Below are positions 1 to 8,662 of a stretch of DNA of 64,000 bases, one piece after another. The notes under the pieces were generated by a model that did no database searches, had not been told where the DNA came from, and saw nothing but the letters and a program-made list of their open reading frames with translations. Positions within the stretch are counted from its first letter, which is position 1, and the number at the start of each line of letters is the position of its first letter. Source of the DNA: Paenibacillus amylolyticus (lineage in GTDB: Bacteria; Bacillota; Bacilli; Paenibacillales; Paenibacillaceae); the NCBI RefSeq assembly GCF_001570725.1, contig NZ_BCNV01000001.1:2604001-2668000 (forward strand), in the 5' to 3' direction. Both the position numbers and the translations under genes were made by a program.

Positions 1-349
1 AGTTAAAAATCGCTTTTTCTTTACTTTGAAGATCAGGCACCATAGAGAGGAATTCTCTTAAACTTATTCCATCAATATAATCCATCAAAAGCCATCTCGA
101 TCTATCCTCAACATGAAATGAATATGTCTTCGGAACAGGAAGTCCAGTATGGTAGAGGTATTGAAGCACCTTGTATTCATCGGATAACCATTCATTATAA
201 AGATCGTTTTCTGTCTTCTTGATGATGTATTTTTTATCGAGCGTATGCAGAATAGCCACTGTAGAAGTATGACCTTGCTTAGGAAAAGTGATGTTCTGTA
301 CTTTCCCTATCTGTTTTATTATCTCAATTGGGAGATCCTGAATATTCAT
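1..349 (-). CDS. Phosphotransferase-fold (APH/choline-kinase-like) protein, N-terminal part, truncated by window edge
   Basis: Only the first 116 codons are inside the window; the gene runs off the left edge. The visible part begins MNIQDLPIEI and has the N-lobe pattern of aminoglycoside/choline phosphotransferases: a lysine pair after a beta-strand (YIIKKTENDLYNEW), then EYKVLQYL and a 'GLPVPKTYSF...WLLMDYIDG' hinge. This is the usual nucleotide-binding half of the family; the catalytic HGD loop would lie beyond the edge. The start is an ATG behind AAAGGATG. It sits 21 bp after the beta-lactamase-like gene on the same strand and is probably the last or a middle gene of that operon. The substrate cannot be told. 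Confidence 0.75.
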   Translation of the reverse strand, partial: MNIQDLPIEIIKQIGKVQNITFPKQGHTSTVAILHTLDKKYIIKKTENDLYNEWLSDEYKVLQYLYHTGLPVPKTYSFHVEDRSRWLLMDYIDGISLREFLSMVPDLQSKEKAIFN

Positions 350-370
350 CGTTTCATCCTTTCTACCGCT

Positions 371-2164
371 CTAAAAGTACAAATCCCACCCCACAACAAA
401 AGCAGCAAAGAGGAAAGCAGATATGCCAGACAAGATGTATACCGCCTTTTGCTTGTTACTGTAACTTCTCTTCAGCAGTTTGTAGAACATCAAAACAAGG
501 TACGCCACAGCTAAAATCACATAAACCAGGTTCAAAATGAGATGTATGCGTAACGAAGAATAGGTGGAGAAGCCTAAGGCGCGCATGAACAATAGGATCG
601 TATTCAAAATTAATGCCAGACTGGCAATATTAATGGCAATATGATACTTATCAAATCCTGTACCTGGTCTTTCCCAGTTTTTTAATTTGTATTTGGATAA
701 CCGAATAAAATAACCAATTGTAGCTCTCAAACCGAGTAGGATGGCTACTGCAAGAGCAATAAAAGATGCTTTGATCCAATTTATCGTTAAGTTGGATACG
801 GGCAAAAAGTCATTATAAGACATAGAGACCTTCTCAACAGTGCCATTTCGCTCAACAACATTTGCAAAATTACTAAGGTCAAACGTTGTATACTTCTGCA
901 GACTTAACATTGAATATGCCTTCGTAAAACCGGAAACGACCCGTCGCGCAGGCAGATAATATCCTCCACTCTCAGATTCAACTGAGTTCGTGCTGAAACT
1001 ATTTCCAAACACCTTCTGGACAAGACCAATGTTATAAGCCATTTCATTTGACTGGTTTGTCATGACCACGAACCCAAAATTAGACTTCGGGTCAAAAACA
1101 AATCTACTTGAAAATCCCGCCGTACTTCCCGCGTGTTCCAATGCAGGCACCCAGTACTCTACTTCAAAGAAGCCATGCGCAATTCGAGGAGTAGAAGTTC
1201 CATCGTAATATAGACTTGTAGACAGCATCTCGTCTAACGTGTCCTTGTTCGCAAATAATAAATTGCTACGATCCACAGGCATCAAGGCTGTGAGGAATTT
1301 AGCTGCATCCTCAGCTGTGCCAATGGCGCCCCCAGCAGGGTATAAGCTTATGTATGCTCTGTTCTTAGGGATGAGTTTCAAATGGGTAGTGTACCCCTGA
1401 ATCTCATTTCTTCTTTTCAAGACATTTAGATTATCATACTGTGACGGGTGAATCGAAGTGTCTTTCATGTTCAGCGGTTTAAATATATGTTCACTGACAT
1501 ATTTGTAAAAGGGTTGTCCGCTTTGCAATTCAACGATGTAAGCAGCCATAGCCGTACCATAGTTTGAATAAGCAACGACACTCCCAGGTTTATCGATCTG
1601 CCTCGGCTCAAATTTTTGTAAAGCCTCACCTAATTCCACAATATCACTCTCGGATGAATACCATAAATCGATCAATCTATCCTCCCACCCTGCGTTATGA
1701 TGCATAAGGTTCATTAAGGTAATGGGAGCATCGTACTCAAGCTTCTTTAGGAATCCTTCCGGCAAATATTCCTGAATATCGGTATGCAAATCAAGCTTCC
1801 CCTGCTCGACAAGTTGCATAACACTCGTCCAGACCAATAGTTTAGAGGTTGAACCCCATTCAAACACAGTAGAGGTGTCTGCCTTTCTCTGTTGCTCAAG
1901 ATCTGCGTATCCATAGGCCTTATTCACAATCGTCTCACCGTTCTTGATAGCTACAACCGAAACGGCAGCGGTGTTCTTCTGATTCGTAGCCACATATGAA
2001 TCTATCGTTTCCTCTAGCGAAGACAAGGCAATTCTGGAGGGCGTAGTCTCCACATTTTCTACCTCAGCGTACACAGGTACTGAACATGTCACAATGATTA
2101 ATGCGAGTACCAGAATACCAACGATTATTTTATTAAGAGCATGATATCTTCGATTAATTTGCAT
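371..2164 (-). CDS. Serine beta-lactamase-like hydrolase (class C / PBP4* type) with C-terminal membrane domain
   Basis: 597 residues. An N-terminal hydrophobic segment (about 13-33) is a signal peptide or anchor. Residues about 45-385 form a beta-lactamase/transpeptidase fold with the three family motifs: STSK with nucleophile S105 and K108, YSN at 199-201, and HAG at 344-346. The C-terminal 140 residues contain four hydrophobic helices, which is longer than a simple secreted esterase/lactamase and makes this a membrane-anchored extracytoplasmic enzyme. Known relatives act on D-amino-acid peptides or esters, so antibiotic hydrolysis should not be assumed. Start ATG behind AAGGGGAG. It lies 23 bp downstream of the methyltransferase and 21 bp before the kinase-like gene, so the three are probably co-transcribed. 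Confidence 0.85.
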   Translation of the reverse strand: MQINRRYHALNKIIVGILVLALIIVTCSVPVYAEVENVETTPSRIALSSLEETIDSYVATNQKNTAAVSVVAIKNGETIVNKAYGYADLEQQRKADTSTVFEWGSTSKLLVWTSVMQLVEQGKLDLHTDIQEYLPEGFLKKLEYDAPITLMNLMHHNAGWEDRLIDLWYSSESDIVELGEALQKFEPRQIDKPGSVVAYSNYGTAMAAYIVELQSGQPFYKYVSEHIFKPLNMKDTSIHPSQYDNLNVLKRRNEIQGYTTHLKLIPKNRAYISLYPAGGAIGTAEDAAKFLTALMPVDRSNLLFANKDTLDEMLSTSLYYDGTSTPRIAHGFFEVEYWVPALEHAGSTAGFSSRFVFDPKSNFGFVVMTNQSNEMAYNIGLVQKVFGNSFSTNSVESESGGYYLPARRVVSGFTKAYSMLSLQKYTTFDLSNFANVVERNGTVEKVSMSYNDFLPVSNLTINWIKASFIALAVAILLGLRATIGYFIRLSKYKLKNWERPGTGFDKYHIAINIASLALILNTILLFMRALGFSTYSSLRIHLILNLVYVILAVAYLVLMFYKLLKRSYSNKQKAVYILSGISAFLFAAFVVGWDLYF

Positions 2165-2187
2165 TGGCTACTCCCCTTATCTTTCTT

Positions 2188-2991
2188 CTATAGTTTTCGT
2201 GCTTTTATCACAAAGGTTACAGGGAGCATCTTTGCTTTATTGGCAAAATCATCATTTTGCAGTTGCATCAAGTCATCATCAGATTCCTCAATGAATTGCT
2301 CAATGACAAATCCTGCTTTTGCCAACGCATTCACATATGTTGATAGTTTACGATCCGATAAGGCTAGCTTACTTTCGCCAAGAGTTACCGAGTACCAAGA
2401 TTCATCAAAGTAACATTTTTCAAAAACAAGTCTATCCTCTTCTGCAGCAACACATTTGTGGATAGGATGAGACCAACTAAAGATAAATACGCCATCCTTC
2501 TTAAGATAGGAAGCAATCTGGAGAAAAGTCCCTTCAAGATCCGTTGTCCAGCCGATCGCATAAATCGAATAAACGATGTCAAAATAATCCTTGGGTATGC
2601 CACAATCTTCTTCCATAGGTGAACAGAGTAAGGTCGCTGAAAGACCACACGACGTCAAAAGCTGTTGTGTCTTTTCAATTTGATTTTCCGATAAGTCTGT
2701 CCCCCATAGTACACTCGCTTGACGTTCTCCCAAATACCGTAAGGATTGACCGCTTCCACAGCCTATTTCCAGTATCTTTTTTTCCGAGATTTCTCCAAAA
2801 AGATGGTGCTTTTCTTCGGAGACAAATGCTCCATAGAGCGGAAGTGCTGTCGCTCCTAAAACATCATTTCCTGCGGTATTCCAAAACAAGCCATTGGTTT
2901 CATGAATACTTCCTTTATCCATGTCGACCGAGATGGCATCAACCTGCCTACCGCCGATCATGTTTGTTCTAACAGTAGAACTCTTCTCCAT
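2188..2991 (-). CDS. Class I SAM-dependent methyltransferase
   Basis: 267 residues from the chosen start. Motif I of the Rossmann methyltransferase fold is clear (ILEIGCGSGQS), followed by an acidic end of strand 2 (GTDLSENQ), a post-I segment with DYFDIVYSIYAIGW, and FSWSHP near the active site. This fits small-molecule methyltransferases of the UbiE/Tam type; the substrate is unknown. The start is placed at ATG 2991 because GGAGG lies 8 nt upstream; an in-frame ATG at 3033 has no good ribosome site. It is the first gene of a probable minus-strand operon with the beta-lactamase-like and kinase-like genes. Confidence 0.85.
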   Translation of the reverse strand: MEKSSTVRTNMIGGRQVDAISVDMDKGSIHETNGLFWNTAGNDVLGATALPLYGAFVSEEKHHLFGEISEKKILEIGCGSGQSLRYLGERQASVLWGTDLSENQIEKTQQLLTSCGLSATLLCSPMEEDCGIPKDYFDIVYSIYAIGWTTDLEGTFLQIASYLKKDGVFIFSWSHPIHKCVAAEEDRLVFEKCYFDESWYSVTLGESKLALSDRKLSTYVNALAKAGFVIEQFIEESDDDLMQLQNDDFANKAKMLPVTFVIKARKL

Positions 2992-3124
2992 GTCATCGTC
3001 CTCCAAACCAAGAGTCAATTGAATTAATTCCACATTTTGAGTAATTTACCTTAATTATTTCTATAATAACCCATACTGCAATAATTGCGTAGTACATTTA
3101 AAAGCGCATACATTGCTCTCCAAA

Positions 3125-3153
3125 TCAAAAAGAACCCTCCCGCAGGAGCGTTC
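3125..3153 (-). terminator. Rho-independent terminator of the 69-residue Cys protein gene
   Basis: On the minus strand GAACGCTCC, loop TGCG, then GGAGGGTTC, followed by TTTTTGATTTG. One mismatch in a 9-bp stem. Confidence 0.75.
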
Positions 3154-3169
3154 TCCGTGAATGATTAGC

Positions 3170-3379
3170 CTAAGCGTACATCAAGTTCATATACCCGCGA
3201 GTTACATCTCCACCTTCGGCTGGTTCGGGCTGGTCTGCCTGTGCGTGTTCTGCCATGCAAGCCCTCACCGCTTCCTCTGTCGTACAACGATTGGCATCGT
3301 CACATGTGTAGCATAATTGAAGCATATATCTGGTTAATTCATCCGCCTGCGTGAATTGAGTTTGACCGTTGGTTCTCAT
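3170..3379 (-). CDS. Small hypothetical protein with four cysteines
   Basis: 69 residues. I do not recognise the family. It has a central cysteine pattern C-x2-C-x5-C-x7-C (LCYTCDDANRC...ACMAEH), which could bind a metal, and an acidic, proline-containing C-terminal third. The start at ATG 3379 is chosen because AAGGAG is 8 nt upstream; nearby GTG 3388 and ATG 3385 lie too close to the ribosome site. It is a single-gene unit between its own terminator and the terminator of the Ycf48-like gene. The clear ribosome site and terminator support a real gene. Confidence 0.6.
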   Translation of the reverse strand: MRTNGQTQFTQADELTRYMLQLCYTCDDANRCTTEEAVRACMAEHAQADQPEPAEGGDVTRGYMNLMYA

Positions 3380-3456
3380 CTTCATCACTCCTTCTCTTGT
3401 TGAGTTAAATATATCACCTTCCAGTGGTTTTATTTGTGATTTATTTCACAAACTAA

Positions 3457-3486
3457 ACAAAAAAAGAAAAGGAACCCTCAGGCTCC
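3457..3486 (-). terminator. Terminator of the Ycf48-like lipoprotein gene
   Basis: Minus strand GGAGCC-TGAG-GGTTCC (one wobble pair) followed by TTTTCTTTTTTTG, 35 bp past the stop codon. Confidence 0.75.
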
Positions 3487-3520
3487 TCTACTTTCACTAT
3501 CAATTTACATCACATTGTAC

Positions 3521-4798
3521 TTATAGTACTTTCCAATGTACACCGCCATCTACCGTTTGCAATAACAACGATCTTTTGGCATCCGTATTTTCAACCAATA
3601 TCCAGCCAAGCTTGGAGGTAACCATCTGAATTTTCACAATCTCCGGATAGTCTTCGAGAATTTTCTCAAGCACATTGCTTGCAGGAAGAGCATTCCACGT
3701 TTTACCCGCATCCTTGGTGTGGTAGGTTATGCCCTTTTGCATGGCCCAACCTTCCGATGCATTCAAAAATACAGGTGAAAGATTGCGATTCGCACCCGTT
3801 TGTTTGTTTAAAGTAAAATTGGACAGCTTCCAGCTCTTTCCGCCATCGGCGGTAAAGAATCCATTGAATGTCGTGCTCTCCCCTTGGGAACATGACATGG
3901 ACATCCAGGCTGACTTCGCCTCACGTCCAAAAAATTGTGGTGAACTGATACTAAAATTACCACATCCATTGAACTTGTTTCGATCAAAAAAGGAAGGTCC
4001 TTTATCCCAGTTCACTCCACCGTCTGAGGTCACATACAGCTTCGGTGTACCGAACTCAATTGCGGTCAGGAAACCATGCTTCGGATCTGAAAAGGTCAGC
4101 CCGGTTGTATATCCGCGGTTGGATATCTCTTCTGCTTCCTTATTGCCATCTTCATCACTGGATGACATCCGATCCCAAGTGATCCCACCATCCTTGGTAA
4201 AGTAAAGCTTCTTGTCCTGTTTACCAATAGCGGTATCAACCGTGGTAAGAATCCAGCCTTTTTCCGGAGATACAAAGGAGATCGCGGTCACTTTATCCGT
4301 CTTGGACAGCGATGACAGACTCCAACTTACCCCTCCATTGTTCGTACGAAGTACCATGGTGTCTGTTCCACCCATGCCTTCACGAACAATCCAACCATGC
4401 GTACGATCTACAAAATAAATGCTTTGTCCATATTTAGGGTTAGCCGGAAATTGTACATTTTCCGAAGGTGAAATATTGGTCCAGGTCTTCCCCTGGTCCT
4501 GTGTGTAGTACAGTCGCAGCGCATTCCGCGTCACACCCCATGCCAATCCTCCGTTGTCATTGAGCAACTGAAAATCGGTCAAACGGGTCTGTATTTGATA
4601 CTTGGCCATATCCGCAGATTCTGTACTGTTGACAGGGGGAACGACGGTTAATGTCTGCCCTGTATTCCCGGCATCCTCCTGCTGTTGCGGAGGTTCTGCT
4701 TCCGGAGGTTGATCTGAGTCAGTGCATGCAGCCAGTAAAGCTGCTATACCTATAGACAGCAATGCTGTCTGCGCGATTTTAATCCATTGCGAACGCAA
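3521..4798 (-). CDS. Lipoprotein with Ycf48/BNR-type beta-propeller repeats
   Basis: 425 residues from a TTG start. This start places GAGAGGTGG 7 nt upstream and gives a classical lipoprotein signal with lipobox LAAC (Cys25); a longer reading from ATG 4837 would bury the signal peptide behind 13 extra residues. After a proline/glutamine-rich linker the protein carries several repeats with the W-T...(D/N)GG-W signature (QGKTWT, NNGGVSW, KDGGITW, SDGGVNW, ADGGKSW, KDAGKTW, VDGGVHW), typical of seven-bladed sialidase/Ycf48-like propellers. It probably sits on the outer face of the membrane. Its ligand is unknown, and the catalytic residues of a sialidase are not evident. Confidence 0.82.
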   Translation of the reverse strand: MRSQWIKIAQTALLSIGIAALLAACTDSDQPPEAEPPQQQEDAGNTGQTLTVVPPVNSTESADMAKYQIQTRLTDFQLLNDNGGLAWGVTRNALRLYYTQDQGKTWTNISPSENVQFPANPKYGQSIYFVDRTHGWIVREGMGGTDTMVLRTNNGGVSWSLSSLSKTDKVTAISFVSPEKGWILTTVDTAIGKQDKKLYFTKDGGITWDRMSSSDEDGNKEAEEISNRGYTTGLTFSDPKHGFLTAIEFGTPKLYVTSDGGVNWDKGPSFFDRNKFNGCGNFSISSPQFFGREAKSAWMSMSCSQGESTTFNGFFTADGGKSWKLSNFTLNKQTGANRNLSPVFLNASEGWAMQKGITYHTKDAGKTWNALPASNVLEKILEDYPEIVKIQMVTSKLGWILVENTDAKRSLLLQTVDGGVHWKVL

Positions 4799-5129
4799 GT
4801 GGGTTCCACCTCTCTCATCCAATATCCAGGCGCGCATGCCTGTCCTATGGCATTTTATTTACGATTCATCAGAATCCACTGCTCCTATTCTACCACAAAC
4901 CTTGTGTAAAAGGCTCATTGCCCACTCTTGGCCGGCCCGCTCCCTTCTTTCAACTGATGATCTGGGCTATATATGTCGCATATTTATTATCATCAAATTC
5001 ACCCTAAACTGTTTTTCGACGGAATAATTGGTAAAAAGACATGAAATGTGAACTATTTTATAGACAACACTCGCTTTATATTCTGTAATCCCTTAATATG
5101 GATGGGAGTATAACCCAAAAGGAGAGGAT
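4799..5129. other. Divergent intergenic region between the Ycf48-like lipoprotein gene and ldh
   Basis: 331 bp without a convincing gene. It must hold both divergent promoters. An AT-rich stretch with ATGTGAACTATTTTAT lies about 75 bp before ldh and carries one TGTGAA half of a Rex-type box. The second half is poor, so I do not call an operator. Confidence 0.4.
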
Positions 5130-6065
5130 ATGAACATGACAAACAGTGCAGCTCTGAAACCAAGTCGTGTCGTTATTGTAGGCATGGGTGCGGTGGGAAC
5201 AACAACGGGATACACGCTAATGTTGAGACAGCGTTCGTCCGAGTTGGTATTTGTGGATGTGAATCATGATAAGGCAACCGGCGAAATGCTGGATATGAAC
5301 CACGGTCTTCCGTTTACGGGTGGCGTGAAAGTATGGGCTGGCGATTACTCCGACTGTAAAGATGCGGATATTATTATTATTACAGCGGGTGCCTCCCAAA
5401 AACCGGGCGAAACTCGGATTGATCTGCTGAAGAAAAATGCAAGCATTTTCAAAGATATTATTGAGCGTATTACAGAAGTGAATTCTCATGGTATTTTGCT
5501 GATTGCAACCAATCCTGTAGATATTTTGTCCTATACTTCATGGAAACAAAGTGGATGGCCTGCTTCCCGTGTTATCGGTTCAGGTACATTGCTCGATAGT
5601 GCACGTTTCCGTTACCTGATTGGTAAAAATAAAGGGATCGACCCGCGTAGTATTCACGCCCACATTATTGGTGAGCATGGCGATTCCGAAGTACCGGTAT
5701 GGAGCCTTGCTAACGTTGCAGGAACTGATCTGGAATTGGATGAAGAAACACAAAAGGATATCTTCGACCGTACCAAAAATGCCGCGTATGAGATTATAAA
5801 TGCCAAAGGAGCGACTTCCTATGCAATCGCCCTTGCTCTGGACCGAATTGTAGCTGCAATTCTCGGCAACGAAGGCTCCGTTCTGAACGTATCCACGTAC
5901 CTTGAAGACTACAATGGTGTATCGGATGTTTATCTTGGCGTTCCTTGTGTCGTAGATCGCAACGGTGTGCGCGAAATTCTGCCTCTTCCGTTGAATGAAA
6001 CCGAAAAAGTGGCGTTCCAGGCTTCTGCTAACAAATTAAAAGAACAGATCGCCGGCTTGGAATAA
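5130..6065 (+). CDS. ldh: L-lactate dehydrogenase
   Basis: 311 residues. It reduces pyruvate to L-lactate with NADH, regenerating NAD in low oxygen. It has a Rossmann glycine motif GMGAVG (18-23), the mobile-loop arginine in KPGETR (R96), LDSARFR with D156/R159, and the catalytic histidine in IGEHGDSE (H183). Length and motif order match bacterial L-LDH. AAGGAGAGG precedes two close in-frame ATGs (5130 and 5136); the first is listed and the second is equally possible. The gene is monocistronic, with an imperfect hairpin downstream. Confidence 0.95.
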   Translation: MNMTNSAALKPSRVVIVGMGAVGTTTGYTLMLRQRSSELVFVDVNHDKATGEMLDMNHGLPFTGGVKVWAGDYSDCKDADIIIITAGASQKPGETRIDLLKKNASIFKDIIERITEVNSHGILLIATNPVDILSYTSWKQSGWPASRVIGSGTLLDSARFRYLIGKNKGIDPRSIHAHIIGEHGDSEVPVWSLANVAGTDLELDEETQKDIFDRTKNAAYEIINAKGATSYAIALALDRIVAAILGNEGSVLNVSTYLEDYNGVSDVYLGVPCVVDRNGVREILPLPLNETEKVAFQASANKLKEQIAGLE

Positions 6066-6138
6066 TCCATTTACGCAATCATTCATGACGTGAAAGATTC
6101 AGCAGGTTAAATGTTGTAAATTAATATATCTGTCCTAG

Positions 6139-6200
6139 CCAAAAGGACCATTTGTTTCTTTCAGTGAGAAGGGGCGAATGGTTCTTTGGTTTGATTTGAA
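6139..6200 (+). terminator. Probable terminator of ldh
   Basis: A long imperfect hairpin: CCAAAAGGACCATTTG pairs with CGAATGGTTCTTTGG around an inner CTTTC/GAGAAG element, followed by a T-rich run (TTTGATTTG). Confidence 0.5.
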
Positions 6201-6239
6201 TTATAAGAATGATTACTTAAGATATTAGATACTAAATTT

Positions 6240-6267
6240 AGTTTACATAATATTAACTATGTTTAAA
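6240..6267 (+). other. dif-like Xer recombination site 1
   Basis: A 28-bp site with 11-6-11 architecture: left arm AGTTTACATAA, centre TATTAA, right arm CTATGTTTAAA. The CATAA...TATGT dyad around a 6-bp centre is the layout of XerC/XerD core sites. The left arm equals the reverse complement of the XerD half of Bacillus subtilis dif (TTATGTAAACT) as I remember it. Two more copies of the 15-bp core TTAGTTTACATAATA occur at 20,262 and 24,641 in the same orientation. It lies 78 bp past the stop of a tyrosine recombinase gene, outside that gene's terminator. The function is inferred. Confidence 0.55.
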
Positions 6268-6285
6268 TCTCCATCATCCAAAAGA

Positions 6286-6315
6286 AATACAAAAAGTCTG
6301 TCACTTGGACAGACT
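6286..6315 (-). terminator. Terminator of the tyrosine recombinase gene
   Basis: Minus strand AGTCTGTC, loop CAAGT, GACAGACT, then TTTTTGTATT: a perfect 8-bp stem with U-tract. Confidence 0.85.
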
Positions 6316-6344
6316 CCTCATGGGATTAATTATCGGCTTTTTTT

Positions 6345-7265
6345 CTAATAAGTCGGAAGTTTTACGTCAAGTAACGCCATAGCCTCTTCTTTTTCCCTAC
6401 TGGTGACATGTGTATAGACGGTGGTTGTTTGAATCGATGCGTGACCGAGCAGCTCCTGCACCGTACGCAAGTCGGCTCCCCGCCGTAACATCATGGTCGC
6501 GAAGGAGTGACGCAGTTTATGACTGGAGTAGTTTTGACGTTGATTCGCCGGTGATTCCTGCTGGAAGCGTTCAAAGGTTTCCGTGGATATGAGCTGAATA
6601 CTGCGAATCGACAGTCTCTTCCCTTTTTGCGAGACAAATAGTGCTTCCTCTTTCGGTCGCCAAGGATCCAGACGCTCAGCCATAGCTTGAGATAACACGT
6701 CTGCCACGGTCTCCGGTACAGGCAGCGAGCGCCATTTCCGGCCTTTACCGAATACATCCAAAGTACGCCGCTCCGCGTTATAGTCTTTGCAGTCCAGAGC
6801 ATGCACTTCTCCAACCCTTAATCCCATATATCCCATCAGCAGAAAAACAGCCAAATTACGTGTACGATACTTGCCTTCCACCGACTCCAGAAAACGTGTC
6901 AACCCACTTTCATCAAGGAAAACAGGTGCACGGTTTTTTTCGGTTTTGGATTTTTTGATCCCAAACGCCGGATTATTCGTTAACAATTCGAGTTCAATGA
7001 GGGACTTGTAAAAACAGTTCACCGCCGCATGTTTGCGATTTCTCGTGGTATCACTAACCCCACGCTCCCGAGCGTGGGACAGAAAAGACAGCACATGCAG
7101 CTTTTTGACCTGCTCCAGTGACTTTCCTTGAATGGAGACCAGGAATTCTACCACGTCACCGGTGTATGATTTTACCGTATGGCCTGTATACCCGGCGTCC
7201 TTCATCCATATGTGAAAAGCTTCTAGCTCGTCCGCATATTGCTCCTGGATCTCCTCAGTCATCAT
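6345..7265 (-). CDS. XerC/XerD-like tyrosine recombinase
   Basis: 306 residues. An N-terminal SAM-like core-binding domain (about 10-95) is followed by a catalytic domain (about 115-300) with the complete catalytic set: R150 in GLRVGE, K174 in the beta-hairpin (GKGRKW), H249 and R252 in [10 protein letters not shown]275 in LLGHAS and nucleophile Y284 in TTVYTHV. Such enzymes resolve or integrate DNA at short dyad sites. The length is that of XerC/XerD; phage integrases usually add an arm-binding domain. Start ATG behind GAGGTG; a second ATG follows directly. The dif-like site 1 lies just downstream, so the gene may belong to a site-specific recombination module and need not be the housekeeping XerC/D. 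Confidence 0.9.
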   Translation of the reverse strand: MMTEEIQEQYADELEAFHIWMKDAGYTGHTVKSYTGDVVEFLVSIQGKSLEQVKKLHVLSFLSHARERGVSDTTRNRKHAAVNCFYKSLIELELLTNNPAFGIKKSKTEKNRAPVFLDESGLTRFLESVEGKYRTRNLAVFLLMGYMGLRVGEVHALDCKDYNAERRTLDVFGKGRKWRSLPVPETVADVLSQAMAERLDPWRPKEEALFVSQKGKRLSIRSIQLISTETFERFQQESPANQRQNYSSHKLRHSFATMMLRRGADLRTVQELLGHASIQTTTVYTHVTSREKEEAMALLDVKLPTY

Positions 7266-7322
7266 CTGTTTACGTCACCTCGATTCGATTCTATTTATTA
7301 AAGTCTAAGCTAAGCAGCGAAC

Positions 7323-8402
7323 TTACGCTTCATCCACAATGACAACGTCAATCAGCGGAATGATTGCTTCGGGTTTGCCCTGACTACGGGTAAGTACAAA
7401 CGATGGCAATGGATTCTCGTGCAGTCCATTCACAGATTCACAGATTTGAGTATATAAATCCATATGCAACGTTTCGCCTTCACCTGCCACATCAACGACC
7501 GGCCAATCGTTCTGAACGCAAGCGGGCCAGTACGCCAGTTCATTCGCGGGCACGATACTCAGTTGCTGAATGGATGGATCGATATGGTAGACCCCTTGCC
7601 GTTCAGGTTCATCGCCCAGCTTGTCCACGGCAAGTATTCGAGCAGACTGCTCATCTGGTGCAGAATAGAGTGAATAACACCACGGAGTCACGCCCCAGGC
7701 GATCGCCATCAGCCCCTCTTCCAGCAACGTATCCGACAGTTCCCCTTCCGCAAATTGTTCGATCAGATTATGGTTACCTGGTCCCATCAGTTCCTCTACA
7801 CGCTTAGCTAGCCGAGGCAGGTCAGCGAGAATGAATCCCCCTCTGCCATAGGAGTCAAATACATGATGCTTTCTGCTCCACACAGCTTGAGATGGCAAAG
7901 CCAACGACGCTGATTCTGCCGGGAAAAGCGATATATATACGGTGATAACTTGCGCATACTTAACCATTGCAAGTTGTTCAGGTTCGAGTGTGCCTTCGGC
8001 AATACGAGGTGTTTTCATATGCAGGGAGATTCGAAGTTCGTATTCCCCCTCTGTAAATGTTGCCCAACCAAAATTAACAGGCTGTTCAACACCTTCAATA
8101 GATGTAATGGAGATCGTGCTATCCGGTTTCAGGTTAACAGCATATTGTACATAAGCGAGCTCCTGACCATAGATGATATTGGCATCTTGACGATCGACCG
8201 GTGAATCCAACTGTTGTGCAATGACAGATACTTTACGTCCATCCTTCAGAAGACGCTGCGGATCAATATCCAACTGTAAGGCTTGTGAATTCCCCGAATC
8301 TGAGACAAGCAACTGAGCCTCCGAAAGTACGGCTGAATCAGCCAGTGCAAACCCAAAAGTTGCATTTTGATGATCTGAATTCGTATGTAATGGTGTGTTC
8401 AT
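7323..8402 (-). CDS. Conserved-looking hypothetical protein, 359 residues
   Basis: I do not recognise this family. It is acidic with no signal peptide or membrane segment. The N-terminal half (about 15-165) alternates short beta-strand-like stretches (SVIAQQL, YVQYAVNL, STISITSI, YELRISL, VITVYISLF). The C-terminal half contains helices, a glycine-rich GRGGF segment, two WCYSLYS/YWPACV Trp-Cys patches and a terminal run of branched residues (IIPLIDVVIV). The ribosome site GAGGGG is 7 nt before ATG 8402. It is upstream of, and in the same direction as, the recombinase (57-bp gap), so the two could share a transcript. Confidence 0.7.
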   Translation of the reverse strand: MNTPLHTNSDHQNATFGFALADSAVLSEAQLLVSDSGNSQALQLDIDPQRLLKDGRKVSVIAQQLDSPVDRQDANIIYGQELAYVQYAVNLKPDSTISITSIEGVEQPVNFGWATFTEGEYELRISLHMKTPRIAEGTLEPEQLAMVKYAQVITVYISLFPAESASLALPSQAVWSRKHHVFDSYGRGGFILADLPRLAKRVEELMGPGNHNLIEQFAEGELSDTLLEEGLMAIAWGVTPWCYSLYSAPDEQSARILAVDKLGDEPERQGVYHIDPSIQQLSIVPANELAYWPACVQNDWPVVDVAGEGETLHMDLYTQICESVNGLHENPLPSFVLTRSQGKPEAIIPLIDVVIVDEA

Positions 8403-8572
8403 GATACATCCCCTCTCTTATGTCTGATGGCATGTCACATCCCCAAATATATTTCATATTTGACTTAGCCGCAACCCCGGCTCCTTGATTAAGATTGTCA
8501 TGCCCCTTATTACTTACCCATATATGAAGAAAATTCCAACCTTCCCCTGCTGTTATCGTCCTTTATCTTTCT

Positions 8573-8623
8573 ATATAAAAAAAATCCCCATCCCGCTCCG
8601 CCTAAGCGATACGACATGAGGAA
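8573..8623 (-). terminator. Probable terminator of the APC permease gene
   Basis: Minus strand TTCCTCAT pairs with ATGGGGA (wobbles included), with an inner CGCT/AGCG stem, followed by eight T residues. Confidence 0.55.
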
Positions 8624-8631
8624 AAATGAAG

Positions 8632-8661
8632 ATGTTCTCGGTTAAATATGTTCTCGATTAA
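8632..8661. repeat. Short tandem repeat after the permease stop
   Basis: Two adjacent copies of ATGTTCTCGRTTAA separated by a few bases, directly beyond the stop codon of the permease. No function is evident. Confidence 0.5.
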
Positions 8662-8662
8662 T

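Noticed and set aside
5040..5080. Rex-type operator before ldh
   Set aside because: Only one TGTGAA half-site is recognisable; the palindrome is not convincing.
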